Shown here piece by piece: positions 9,366-17,153 of a stretch of DNA of 64,000 nucleotides (positions within the stretch are counted from its first letter, which is position 1; each line of letters opens with the position of its first letter). The translations under genes were made by a program, and so were the position numbers. Where the stretch lies: contig JADJPJ010000017.1 in assembly GCA_016713325.1 (NCBI GenBank), forward strand, positions 62,001 to 126,000, read 5' to 3'. The notes below the pieces were generated by a model that was not told the DNA's origin, did no database searches, and saw nothing but the letters and a program-made list of their open reading frames with translations. The DNA comes from Candidatus Flexifilum affinis (GTDB lineage: Bacteria > Chloroflexota > Anaerolineae > Aggregatilineales > Phototrophicaceae).

Positions 9366-10568
9366 GTGATGGGTGATGTCGCTCCCGAAAGTTTCACTCG
9401 ACAAGTTCGAGACTGTTTAGCGCATCTTTACGACTTCACAGTGCTGCAAACCAATCCACTTGCTCATCAGATTGCGCCCAATCTATCAGGTTTGGAGCGT
9501 GTCGAAACGGTTCGGCGCGTTCTGATCGAGACGATTGAACGGTTGAAGGTGCGGGAAACCGTCGGAATACCTTCGCGGCAAGATCGGATCTACACCTTGT
9601 TGTCGATGCGCTATATTGAAGGATTATCTGTGCAGGAAGTCATCCAGCAGTTCGCCCTGGGTGAACGACAGTTCTACCGAGAACATCAACGCGCCATTCA
9701 GACCGTGAGCCAATTGCTTTGGGATCGTCTGGAAGCGAACCAGCCCCACAATGATTCGATTTCAGTGAAAAGCGAAATACAGCGGCTCGGGAACCAGTCG
9801 GATGACACTCTGATTGATACTGCGACGCTTCTTTCGGGTGTTCTCGCGGCGACTGCAAAACTGGCAGAGCATCACCAGGTGACTGTACACCTGGATACAG
9901 TGCAGGCGCTTCGCGTTCTATCCGCAAACCAGGGTGTCCTACGGCAGACGATCATCTGGATGCTTTCGCAAATCATCGCGCTTGCAGAAGTGGAGAGCGA
10001 AATCGGCCTTGGAACGACAAGTGTTGATCATAATCCAGTGATCTATTTCGACATTTCAGGCATCGGTATAGACCTGTCCGATCTTCACGCAAAGCTGACG
10101 ACAAGCCCGGCTATGGTCGAGTTCTTGGCGACGCTTCAAGGCACGATAACCATTACGAAAGCAAAGAGTACTGGTTGCCAGCTTCAGATACAACTACGAC
10201 GACAGCGGCAGGTTATCCTCGTCATTGACGACAATCCGGAAGTTGTCTCGCTTTTGGAGCGCTACGTTACTGGAATGCCTTACGACATCTTTTCAGCCTA
10301 CGACGCAGGCGAAGGGTTTCGATTGGCCCAGAGTTTGAAGCCGACGCTAATCGTGTTGGACATTATGCTACCGCACACGGATGGCTGGAAAATGTTGCAG
10401 GACTTGAAGTTGAACCCGCACACCCAGTCTATTCCCGTGTTGGTCTGTTCTGTACTTGAAAATCCGGACCTGGCGCTATCTCTCGGTGCGGATAACTACC
10501 TCCGAAAGCCACCCAATCGAGTCAGTTTCCTGGAGGCATTGGGTGAATGGACGGCATCAGAGCATTGA
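9366..10568 (+). CDS. Receiver-domain protein with sigma-region-4-like HTH
   Basis: A 400-residue cytoplasmic protein of unusual build. Residues about 70-125 look like the region-4 helix-turn-helix of a sigma-like factor (RIYTLLSMRYIEGLSVQEV then GERQFYREHQRAI). The middle (about 130-275) resembles a degenerate GHKL ATPase fold: DISGIGIDL stands where DTGIGI would be, and no N box is visible. The last 120 residues are a CheY-like receiver with VIDDN acidic residues, a phospho-acceptor Asp in LIVLDIMLPHTDGW and the conserved Lys in LRKPP. GTG at 9366 or the adjacent ATG at 9369 could start; GGGGGG at 9354-9359 fits either. It is convergent with, and overlaps by 47 bases, the hybrid kinase gene that probably phosphorylates it. 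A role in controlling the divergent sugar transporter is inferred from position only. Confidence 0.75.
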   Translation: MMGDVAPESFTRQVRDCLAHLYDFTVLQTNPLAHQIAPNLSGLERVETVRRVLIETIERLKVRETVGIPSRQDRIYTLLSMRYIEGLSVQEVIQQFALGERQFYREHQRAIQTVSQLLWDRLEANQPHNDSISVKSEIQRLGNQSDDTLIDTATLLSGVLAATAKLAEHHQVTVHLDTVQALRVLSANQGVLRQTIIWMLSQIIALAEVESEIGLGTTSVDHNPVIYFDISGIGIDLSDLHAKLTTSPAMVEFLATLQGTITITKAKSTGCQLQIQLRRQRQVILVIDDNPEVVSLLERYVTGMPYDIFSAYDAGEGFRLAQSLKPTLIVLDIMLPHTDGWKMLQDLKLNPHTQSIPVLVCSVLENPDLALSLGADNYLRKPPNRVSFLEALGEWTASEH

Positions 10569-12654
10569 CCACCGCCTCGACGCAGTTTACCAGGTCAATA
10601 GGCTTTAACCCGTTCTGGCGCACCACCGTCAGTTTGCCTTCAAGCGCGGAGCTCAGGGATTCTTCAGTGTCTTGGGCAGAGGCAATGATGATGGGAATCT
10701 GTTGAAGCAACGGATCCTGTTTCATGCGATGGATGACACTGATGCCATCCATGGTCGGCATTTGGATGTCGAGGAGGACCACGTCGGGATGTTCGCGAAC
10801 CATTATGGCTAAAGCATCTTCGCCATTGTTTGCCTGCCACACGCTGTAGTGTTGATTGTATGACTGCAACATACGGGCCAACATGCGAGTGATATCGCGT
10901 TCGTCATCGACGACAAGGACCTTTCTCACCGGGCTCTCCAACGCCAGGATAGCATCGAGCAACGATTGCCGTGTGATCGGCTTGACAAGATAGTCTGCTG
11001 CGCCGTACTCCTGGGCGGTTCGTCGCCCACTCGGCATCGGGCAAAAAATCATGGCAGTGTCGGCGTTGGCAGCAGCTAGAAGTCCTTCAAATGGGGTGTC
11101 ATGCCAGACGCGATCCATCACGACGGCAGATGGCTTGATCATCTGTGTGAGACGAATCGCGTCCTCCTCTGATTGAGTGATCACGACTTCCTGGGTGTTC
11201 AGATAGCGCTTGAAGAGTTGCCCTACTGCAATATCATCATCGAAAACGACGACGCATTTCGGGCTGTGACCGCCAGTCGCTGTGGAAGCCGGATTGTGCC
11301 TGACCAGCTTTGTGTCAGCCGACATAGGGAGGGTAAACGAGAAAGTGCTTCCACGACCCGGAATACCCTCGCTTTCGGCCCACAGTTTTCCACCATGGTG
11401 CTGAATAACATGCAAACTCAAGGTGAGTCCGAGTCCCGTCCCGTCCTGCTTACCAATCGACAGACTTTCAGCCTGATAAAACTCTTCAAAAACGCGGCTT
11501 AGTTCATGTTTAGCAATCCCAATGCCCGTATCGCATACGCTAACGATGATTTCGCCATATGCTTGGCTCGCTCGCAGCGTGATCGCACCTTTGTCAGTGA
11601 AGCGGACTGCATTCGCCAGCAGATTGATTACGACCTGGCGAATACGGGTGCGGTCAATCCACACTTCAGGGAGATCGTCGGAAAGATCTACGTAGAACTC
11701 CAATCCTTTCTTACAGACAAGGTCATTCGCGATCTTTGCCGTTTCTAGGAGGGTATAGCGCAGATCTGTCTTCTCTTTGGACATGGCCAAGCGAGATGCC
11801 TCGATCTGAGAAATGTCCAGAATGTCGTTGATCAGGTCTCGTAAGTGGTTGGCGTTGCTATAAATCGCATGAATGTCCCCACGGTACGTGGGCGGAAGGG
11901 GTGCGCCGTAGATTTCGGGTGTCATCACCATAACCTCGCTGTACCCGATGACAAGGTTGATCGGGGTGCGTAGCTCATGGCTTACGTTGGCGGCAAACTG
12001 TGCCTTGAGGCGACGTGCTTCGTCAGCGGCCTCGCGTGCATGGAGCAGTTGACCATTGGCGTGCCACAAGCTCTCGGTCGCCTCTTTCAATGCTTTGGCC
12101 AGGCTGGCGAGTTCTGCACGATGTTCACGGGCCTGGTTCATTTGCTGAATTGCGTGTTCATGGTGTCGGTTGATTGTCTCCAGGGCCTCAAAAAGCCCTC
12201 TGGAGATTACGACACCAGCAAGCAGGTTACCCCAAGCGGAGATAATCGCGCCTACAGCGAGTTCTGGCCCTTGAGCCACTGCGACTATATAGAGCGTGCT
12301 GAGTGTCGCCAATAGAACTGCGGCGGGGAGTCGCAGGAGGCTGCTCGATAACGCGATGACAAGACCAAACAGATAGAGACCAGGCAGCGGCATATGAAGC
12401 GCAAGGATTGCATTGCTAGCCCACAAACAAGTGACGGTGATGTGACATGCTTTGGTCAAATGGTTTTCGCGCAGGACGTAGAGCATACCGCAGACGCTGA
12501 CGGTTGCTACTGCAGCAAAAAGCCATTCAGTTGGCAATCGATGTGAAAGCACATTGGACGCGAGCAGGATGAGCCAAATACTTGCACCGATGAATACAGT
12601 GGTCCAGCCAAGTGCTTGACGTCGCAATGCCGTGTAAATTTCCGCAGTTGCCAT
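10522..12654 (-). CDS. Hybrid sensor histidine kinase with two receiver domains
   Basis: A 710-residue membrane sensor kinase. Five or six TM helices fill about residues 15-150 with little extracellular sequence, suggesting an intramembrane or MASE-like sensor. A coiled-coil linker follows (160-215). The HisKA domain has phospho-acceptor His226 (NVSHELRTPINL). The GHKL ATPase domain has N box NLLANAVRFT, G1 DTGIGI and G2 GTGLGL. The first receiver lacks the canonical VVLD strand (VVMDRVWHDTP) and may be weak. The second is canonical (VLVVDDERDI, VVLLDIQMPTMDG). The 3' end overlaps the convergent receiver gene by 47 bases. A candidate GntR operator lies about 100 bases upstream, beside a TACAAT -10-like element on the minus strand (12749-12754). 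Confidence 0.92.
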   Translation of the reverse strand: MATAEIYTALRRQALGWTTVFIGASIWLILLASNVLSHRLPTEWLFAAVATVSVCGMLYVLRENHLTKACHITVTCLWASNAILALHMPLPGLYLFGLVIALSSSLLRLPAAVLLATLSTLYIVAVAQGPELAVGAIISAWGNLLAGVVISRGLFEALETINRHHEHAIQQMNQAREHRAELASLAKALKEATESLWHANGQLLHAREAADEARRLKAQFAANVSHELRTPINLVIGYSEVMVMTPEIYGAPLPPTYRGDIHAIYSNANHLRDLINDILDISQIEASRLAMSKEKTDLRYTLLETAKIANDLVCKKGLEFYVDLSDDLPEVWIDRTRIRQVVINLLANAVRFTDKGAITLRASQAYGEIIVSVCDTGIGIAKHELSRVFEEFYQAESLSIGKQDGTGLGLTLSLHVIQHHGGKLWAESEGIPGRGSTFSFTLPMSADTKLVRHNPASTATGGHSPKCVVVFDDDIAVGQLFKRYLNTQEVVITQSEEDAIRLTQMIKPSAVVMDRVWHDTPFEGLLAAANADTAMIFCPMPSGRRTAQEYGAADYLVKPITRQSLLDAILALESPVRKVLVVDDERDITRMLARMLQSYNQHYSVWQANNGEDALAIMVREHPDVVLLDIQMPTMDGISVIHRMKQDPLLQQIPIIIASAQDTEESLSSALEGKLTVVRQNGLKPIDLVNCVEAVVNALMPSIHPMPPGN

Positions 12655-12757
12655 ACAAAATTCGTATAACCTCGCAACACCATGCGGTCACTGGGATATG
12701 GAGATCGCGTCTTCGGCAGGCAATCGGCATTATCGTGATCTTCAAAGGATTGTAGCA

Positions 12758-12768
12758 TGCATGATGCA
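12758..12768. promoter_or_regulatory. Candidate GntR operator, copy 1 (TGCAT-G-ATGCA)
   Basis: An 11-base perfect dyad, TGCATGATGCA, lies between the hybrid kinase start and the GntR gene. A 15-base stretch around it (12756-12770) is identical to one at 14873-14887. Odd-length dyads of about this size are typical of GntR/FCD regulators, and the regulator gene lies between the two copies. Binding is inferred. Confidence 0.5.
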
Positions 12769-12865
12769 CGGAGCGAGGCTCACTAAGGATATGGAGTTGA
12801 ATGCGAGCCAGCTCAACAGGGTGTTGGGGATGTATTGCGGCCCATCGCAGTTGAGCCATGGCCTG

Positions 12866-13558
12866 CTAGCGGTTCTGCAGAAAACTGCCAACACGGTCTT
12901 CCACACGCCGGATGTGCTGAGCAAGCATCTGTTTAGCGTTCTCGAGATGACTACTCTGGAGTGCATCAACGATGGTGTCGTGTTCCGAGGCGGAAAAGCT
13001 CCTGTCGAATAGGCCCACACCCGTGTAAAGCCGAGAGAGATGAAGGTGAATGTGCAGGTCTTCCCATGCCTTCAACAAGAAAGCGTTGCCTGCCATACTG
13101 ATCAACGTGCGATGAAAATCGTGATCCAGCCGGAGATAGTCCTTGAAGTCACTGTAGACCGCGCCGTCGCTCACCCTACTCATCTGCTCCGCTAGTCTTC
13201 GTAGTTCGGGTACCAGGGCATGGGGCAATTGGGCCTGGCTGAGCGCATGCAGCTCCAGGACGTAGCGCAGGTCAAAAATCTGACGTAACTCGGCGACGGA
13301 TAGAAGTGGAGTCACGACAAATCCGTGATTCGCCTTCTGGAATACAAGGCGTTCACCGTTTGCTCTCATCAACGCCTCGCGAACAGGTGTGTTGCTCATC
13401 GCCAGCTGTTTGGCAATTGCATCAATGCTCAAATGGGCGCCCGGCTCGAATTCCTGGTTGACTATGGCAGTAAGGAGCGCGTTGTAAGCCAGGTCCGCGA
13501 GAGATTGATGTTGAGGGCGTGACAGAGCACTTGAGGGTTTCGGTTGTTTGTCAGTCAT
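12866..13558 (-). CDS. GntR-family transcriptional regulator, FCD subfamily
   Basis: DNA-binding regulator of 230 residues if read from the ATG at 13558 (MTDKQPKP). A GTG at 13642 would add 28 residues of unusual sequence and is less likely. The N-terminal winged helix has the GntR signature: LADLAYNALLTAIV, PGAHLSIDAIAKQLAMS and NTPVREALMR. The C-terminal FCD effector domain (from about residue 95) has FDLRYVLELHAL and metal-binding-type residues in LDHDFHRTLI. FCD regulators respond to small organic acids or sugar acids. It probably controls the adjacent cyclase gene and perhaps the kinase through the two TGCATGATGCA sites. Downstream towards 13852 (294 bases) nothing coding is evident. Confidence 0.9.
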   Translation of the reverse strand: MTDKQPKPSSALSRPQHQSLADLAYNALLTAIVNQEFEPGAHLSIDAIAKQLAMSNTPVREALMRANGERLVFQKANHGFVVTPLLSVAELRQIFDLRYVLELHALSQAQLPHALVPELRRLAEQMSRVSDGAVYSDFKDYLRLDHDFHRTLISMAGNAFLLKAWEDLHIHLHLSRLYTGVGLFDRSFSASEHDTIVDALQSSHLENAKQMLAQHIRRVEDRVGSFLQNR

Positions 13559-13852
13559 CAGCTGATATCCTGGTGCGAACAGCTCCGTGTAAGGTGCTTC
13601 CTTCTCTACTTTGGAAAGAACACCACCTGCTTCAGAATGCACCTATCATAACCCAGCTGATGCGGAGAGTGTTGGATCATTGCCCCAGTTACGCACCAGC
13701 CCGTCGTCCAGGGGCTGCGGCACGCCAAAGGCATTGCTTGACTCAATTCTGGGTGACGGTGACGCAGCGCCAGTTTCTTCGTCTACGTGTGGTCGTGTCT
13801 ACTGCGGATGTATTCCTCCATGTCTACTCAACTTGATTTTACTTGTCTTGCA

Positions 13853-14596
13853 CTAGGCTATCGCAATCGGGTGTACCCATGAGCCGGTTGCACCCAGAAG
13901 GCGCAGCGGGGTGACAATCAGTAGGAATTCATAGACGTGGTGCTCGGCGACTTCCTCCAGAAACAGATTTTCCAGGTGAGTGATCCCGTGATGCACCAGG
14001 AGATACCGGTGGACCGAATGATCGAACGGGGGAATGGCTTCGACCGTCATGTTATCCGCTCCGACGAGGATCATCCCTTGTGCATGCAGCCAATGTGCAG
14101 CGTCCAGACCAATCCCGGCAATCCTGTCCCGATATGCCGGATTTCCGTCTGCAAGATGCCGATAGTATCCTGTTCGGATCAAGACGGCTGAACCGGGCTG
14201 GATCCTCGTGTTCTGGGCATCCAGCGCCGCCTGGAGTTCTTGTGCCGAGATCATGTAGCTATCTGGGAGCACTTCGACGCCTTTGTATCTCGCCACATCG
14301 ATCAGTACTGCGCGCGTGATGATGGGCGGCATATCGGCAATACTAAGGTGCTTTTGTCCGTGCAGATCAACGCTGTCGGCTGCGCGCACCGGGATATCGC
14401 TATCACTGAACAAGCGAATCTCTCCAACCCCGTCTGGATTTCCCTCAATATCTTGAACCTCACCGATGTGGCAGAGAGCGTCGATGTGTGTACCTGTATG
14501 CGCTGACATTGTGATCACTTCCGCGGCTGCGCTGGCAGGAGACAACTCCGGGGTGTCACCATGTCGCAAACGGGGTGACAAAGTATAGGGCACCAT
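13853..14596 (-). CDS. Cyclase-family (kynurenine-formamidase-like) hydrolase, main ORF
   Basis: Metal-dependent hydrolase of the cyclase family (Pfam PF04199 fold). The 247-codon ORF contains the defining motif HTGTHIDALCH (Asp and His metal ligands, about residues 33-43) and later DNMTVEAIP. Relatives hydrolyse N-formylkynurenine, isatin or other cyclic amides; the substrate here is unknown. The ORF begins inside the family's N-terminal strand. The missing N-terminus can be read upstream in other frames (see the 14597-14707 entry), so ATG 14596 is probably not the native start. Neighbours are a GntR/FCD regulator and an IS element. Confidence 0.85.
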   Translation of the reverse strand: MVPYTLSPRLRHGDTPELSPASAAAEVITMSAHTGTHIDALCHIGEVQDIEGNPDGVGEIRLFSDSDIPVRAADSVDLHGQKHLSIADMPPIITRAVLIDVARYKGVEVLPDSYMISAQELQAALDAQNTRIQPGSAVLIRTGYYRHLADGNPAYRDRIAGIGLDAAHWLHAQGMILVGADNMTVEAIPPFDHSVHRYLLVHHGITHLENLFLEEVAEHHVYEFLLIVTPLRLLGATGSWVHPIAIA

Positions 14597-14707
14597 TGGC
14601 GGTGGAACGAGAATTCCCTCATCCCAAATGACCGAGAGACTAAAAACTTACCGGTCTTGATAAGGCCGGCAAACTCGGCAAGAAGTGAGGGATGGGTAGG
14701 GCTCCAT
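14597..14707 (-). pseudogene. Out-of-frame 5' end of the cyclase gene (two apparent frameshifts)
   Basis: Reading down the minus strand from ATG 14707 gives MEPYPSL in one frame, then LLAEFAGLIKTGK in a second (about 14690-14652). After a TTTTT run comes FSLSVIWDEGILVPPP in the frame of the main ORF. Joined, these make a natural cyclase N-terminus running into MVPYTLSPRLRHGD. An in-frame TAA sits just before the last piece, so the break is real in this sequence. One-base losses near 14688 and at 14645-14650 would explain it. The gene is either recently inactivated or mis-assembled. Confidence 0.6.
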
Positions 14708-14836
14708 ATGACTTAAGGTGACCTGGTACGGCCGGTGTCGGTGCCACGCTTACAACCCTTCGATTCGAATGTGGATGCTTGATTCGCCGCATCATGTACT
14801 ATGCTTAAGGCTATAGTATTGTCTCTTCTGTTATGT

Positions 14837-14865
14837 TTGACAAATACAACTGGTTCTGTTATCTT
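14837..14865 (+). promoter_or_regulatory. Consensus-like sigma-70 promoter facing the IS element
   Basis: TTGACA (14837-14842), 17 bases, TATCTT (14860-14865). It reads rightward into the IS left end with no host gene downstream on +, because the tRNA genes beyond the IS run the other way. The TGCATGATGCA dyad follows about ten bases after the -10. It may be a regulated promoter whose gene was displaced by the insertion, or it may now serve the transposase. Confidence 0.5.
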
Positions 14866-14874
14866 CTGAAATCA

Positions 14875-14885
14875 TGCATGATGCA
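14875..14885. promoter_or_regulatory. Candidate GntR operator, copy 2 (TGCAT-G-ATGCA)
   Basis: Same 11-base dyad as at 12758-12768, within a 15-base identical stretch; here it also forms the palindrome ATCATGCATGAT (14871-14882). It is 168 bases upstream of the cyclase ATG and just downstream of the + strand promoter. It is a likely target of the GntR/FCD protein. Confidence 0.5.
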
Positions 14886-14914
14886 CGATATTGAACATCT
14901 CCAGACCTCTGTTG

Positions 14915-14934
14915 GACTTGTAGTAGCAACAAAT
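14915..14934 (+). repeat. IS left terminal inverted repeat
   Basis: Pairs with 16110-16129 in inverted orientation with two mismatches in 20 bases; the core is TGTAGTAGCAA. Confidence 0.8.
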
Positions 14935-16125
14935 CCAACTTGGAGCCGATATAATCCGACGCTCTGACCGTTTCGAGCAAACCATTCATCGATGATCTGG
15001 CATTTCGTCTATCTTGTTGTGCATCTACTTTGGGACAGCCTGCGCTTCAGCCGGCTTGCACCGGATGACAAAACTATTGAACTCGTGCTTCTGCGCCAGC
15101 AGCTTCTCATCGTGCGGCGTCATCAGAAACGTGGACCGACCATCACCCACCCTGAAAAGCTGCTGCTGTTGACCCTGGTTGAGCAGCTCCGACCATTCCT
15201 AGAGTTGCCCAAAGCCCAATTGGAGCAGTTGGTCCTAATCTTCAAACCCGATACGCTACTGCGATGGCACCGCGAGCTGGTCAAACGCAAGTGGACCTTC
15301 AACCAGCAAGCGAAGAAAGTGGGGCGACCCCTTGTCGAGCCCAAGATCATCCAGATGGTGCTCCAACTGGTTCGAGAAAACCATTGGGGCGATGACCGCA
15401 TCACTGGAGAACTGAAGAAGCTCGGCTATCGGATCAGCCACGAAACGGTTCGGCAGATTCTGCGGCGTCACGGCATTCTCCCCGTTCCCCACAGGAAGTC
15501 GTCTTCGACATGGCGAAGCTTCCTCAATCACTACCGGGACTCCTTGTTGGCGTGTGATTTCTTCACGGTCGAAACCATTCGCCTTCAAACCCTCTACGTC
15601 TTCTTTTTCATCGAGGTCGGGACACGCCGTGTCCACATCGCCGATGTGACTGCGCATCCGACGCAAGCGTGGGTAATCCAGCAAGCGCGCCAGTTCGTCT
15701 GGAACCTGCCGGAACAGCAACAAAGGTTCACGCATCTCATTCGAGATAACGACGGCAAGTACGGCGCTGCCATTGATGCCGTGTTTGCGTCTGAAGGCAT
15801 CGAGGTTGTTCATACACTGGTTCGAGCTTCTCGTGCCAACGCCTATGCGGAACGATGGGTGCGTTCGGTGCGCGAGGAATGTCTCGACCGGGTGATCATA
15901 CTCAACCCCGCGCATCTAAAGTATGTGCTGCACGAGTATGAGCGTTTCTTCAACACGGCGAGACCGCATCAGGGGATTGGACAAAAGATCCCGGATCCAC
16001 CGCTTGAAGTCTCAAGTGGGGGACAAGTCAGACGGCGCGATCTGCTCGGAGGCGTCCTCCATGACTACTACCGAGCCGCTTGACTCACGGGAAACACCGC
16101 GCGGATCCAATTTATTGCTACTACA
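14919..16125 (+). mobile_element. Insertion sequence with TGTAGTAG...CTACTACA ends
   Basis: About 1.2 kb, with one transposase gene between matching ends. The left end 14915-14934 and the inverted right end 16110-16129 match at 18 of 20 positions. Starting the element at TGT and ending it at ACA gives 14919-16125. No clear target duplication is visible in the flanking bases. The size, single DDE gene and TG..CA-type ends fit the IS481/IS3 group. It lies at the boundary between the sugar-utilisation block and the tRNA cluster. Confidence 0.8.
14992..16083 (+). CDS. IS transposase, integrase-core (rve) DDE type
   Basis: Transposase of 363 residues. An N-terminal helix-turn-helix region (about 25-150) includes ELVLLRQQLLIVRRHQKRG and a homeodomain-like part with KKVGRPLVEP. 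The rve catalytic core follows, with Asp in LLACDFFTVE, Asp in HLIRDNDGKYG and Glu in RANAYAERWVRSVREE, the expected D-D-E spacing. The C-terminus carries NTARPHQGIGQKIP, typical of IS481/IS3-type elements. The frame is intact, so the element could be active. Its start is 73 bases inside the left inverted repeat. Confidence 0.93.
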   Translation: MIWHFVYLVVHLLWDSLRFSRLAPDDKTIELVLLRQQLLIVRRHQKRGPTITHPEKLLLLTLVEQLRPFLELPKAQLEQLVLIFKPDTLLRWHRELVKRKWTFNQQAKKVGRPLVEPKIIQMVLQLVRENHWGDDRITGELKKLGYRISHETVRQILRRHGILPVPHRKSSSTWRSFLNHYRDSLLACDFFTVETIRLQTLYVFFFIEVGTRRVHIADVTAHPTQAWVIQQARQFVWNLPEQQQRFTHLIRDNDGKYGAAIDAVFASEGIEVVHTLVRASRANAYAERWVRSVREECLDRVIILNPAHLKYVLHEYERFFNTARPHQGIGQKIPDPPLEVSSGGQVRRRDLLGGVLHDYYRAA

Positions 16126-16129
16126 GGTC
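16110..16129 (-). repeat. IS right terminal inverted repeat
   Basis: Inverted partner of 14915-14934 (18/20). It begins 26 bases after the transposase stop and abuts the terminator of the tRNA cluster. Confidence 0.8.
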
Positions 16130-16146
16130 GCGGAACTGAAACAGGC

Positions 16147-16183
16147 AAAACAAAACCCCACCGCCTGCAAGAGGCGGAGGGTT
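16147..16183 (-). terminator. Terminator of the tRNA cluster
   Basis: Arms 16154-16166 and 16172-16183 form a GC-rich stem (core CCGCCT/AGGCGG), followed on the minus strand by TTTTGTTTTG. It sits about 20 bases after the last tRNA, as expected for the end of the three-tRNA transcript. Confidence 0.7.
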
Positions 16184-16202
16184 CGAAGTACCTCCTAGTA
16201 GG

Positions 16203-16274
16203 TGGGCGCACTAGGATTCGAACCTAGAACCGAGCAGTTATGAGCCGCCTGCTCTGCCGTTGAGCTATGCGCCC
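16203..16274 (-). tRNA. tRNA with CAT anticodon (Met or Ile2)
   Basis: 72 bases including discriminator A. Acceptor GGGCGCA/TGCGCCC, D arm GCTC/GAGC, anticodon loop CTCATAA (anticodon CAT), T arm CTAGG/CCTAG with TTCGAAT. CCA is not encoded. CAT can be elongator Met, initiator Met or Ile with modified lysidine; the first pair G-C and absence of three G-C pairs in the anticodon stem argue against initiator. The choice needs a scoring tool. Confidence 0.92.
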
Positions 16275-16297
16275 GTGTGAGGAAATGGAGAGGAGTG

Positions 16298-16368
16298 AGC
16301 GGGTAATCGGGCTCGAACCGATGCTAAGACCTTGGAAGGGTCGTGTGCTACCACTACACCATACCCGC
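16298..16368 (-). tRNA. tRNA-Gly (TCC)
   Basis: 71 bases. Acceptor GCGGGTA/TACCCGC, anticodon loop CTTCCAA (TCC), T arm ATCGG/CCGAT with TTCGAGC, discriminator T. It lies 23 bases upstream of the CAT tRNA on the same strand. Confidence 0.95.
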
Positions 16369-16402
16369 ACGTACCGACCAGTATAGCACAATACTGGCTA
16401 AG

Positions 16403-16475
16403 TCGGGGTGGCCGGATTTGAACCGGCGACCTCTTCGTCCCAAACGAAGCGCGCTGCCAGCTGCGCTACACCCCG
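16403..16475 (-). tRNA. tRNA-Pro (TGG)
   Basis: 73 bases. Acceptor CGGGGTG/CACCCCG, D arm GCGC/GCGC, anticodon loop TTTGGGA (TGG), T arm GCCGG/CCGGC with TTCAAAT, discriminator A. First gene of the three-tRNA cluster. Confidence 0.95.
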
Positions 16476-16520
16476 TCGACATTAGGCCATTATAGCAACA
16501 GGAGCAAGGCGCGTAAACCG

Positions 16521-17051
16521 CTACTTCCGGCGCCGAGATCTCGGCGCCGGCGGGTCCTTGAAGAACTGCATCCAGTGCTCGACTTCGGCCGGCGAGACGC
16601 GCGGATTGGCGGCGCTGCCGGCGTCTTCTGGCTGGACCGGCTTGCCAGGCGGGGGCGGCGGGGTCTTCGCGCCGACGGCGGTACCGTGCAGCAGTGGGGC
16701 AAATTCGACGCTGCGCAGGGTGCGCATCTTGCGGATCTGAGCCGCCGCCAGCACCTCGCGATCGCCAGACACGATGGTCCACTGGCCAGGGTCGCGCAGG
16801 GCGGCGATGCGCTCGCGCATGATGCGGTCGGCATTGGTCCCCGGCGAAGCGAAGATGACTTCAACCGGCGCGGTGGAGAGCTTCGACCAGCCGCCGGGCA
16901 GTCCCACATCGAAGATAACCACACAGCGCTTGCCGGTGCGCGCGCAGAAGCCCATCAGCTTCTGCACCAGCTTGGCCTCGTCATTGGGATCGTCGAGGCG
17001 GATGTCCGGCAGTTGGCCGATCAGGTTGTGGCCGTCGATGAGGAACCTCAC
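16521..17051 (-). CDS. NYN/PIN-like nuclease-domain protein (YacP type)
   Basis: A 176-residue protein with an N-terminal NYN (PIN-like) nuclease fold. The first acidic residue is in MRFLIDGHNLIGQL, the second cluster in VVIFDVGLPGGW. NADRIMRERI and WTIVSGDREVLAAA supply the further conserved Asp/Glu that bind metal in this fold. The family (YacP/RqcP-like) is linked to RNA cleavage or mRNA turnover. The C-terminal 50 residues are proline-rich and end in RSRRRK. It starts at GTG with TAGGAG ten bases upstream. Transcribed towards the tRNA-Pro gene, only 45 bases away. Confidence 0.85.
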   Translation of the reverse strand: MRFLIDGHNLIGQLPDIRLDDPNDEAKLVQKLMGFCARTGKRCVVIFDVGLPGGWSKLSTAPVEVIFASPGTNADRIMRERIAALRDPGQWTIVSGDREVLAAAQIRKMRTLRSVEFAPLLHGTAVGAKTPPPPPGKPVQPEDAGSAANPRVSPAEVEHWMQFFKDPPAPRSRRRK

Positions 17052-17153
17052 GCGCTGTAACTCCTAGAACAAAAGTGCAAAACATCCTATAATTGTAGCA
17101 TTGGATCGCGCCGCCTGGCCGCATCAATGGCCGTTTTTCGGGAAGAATTCGTT

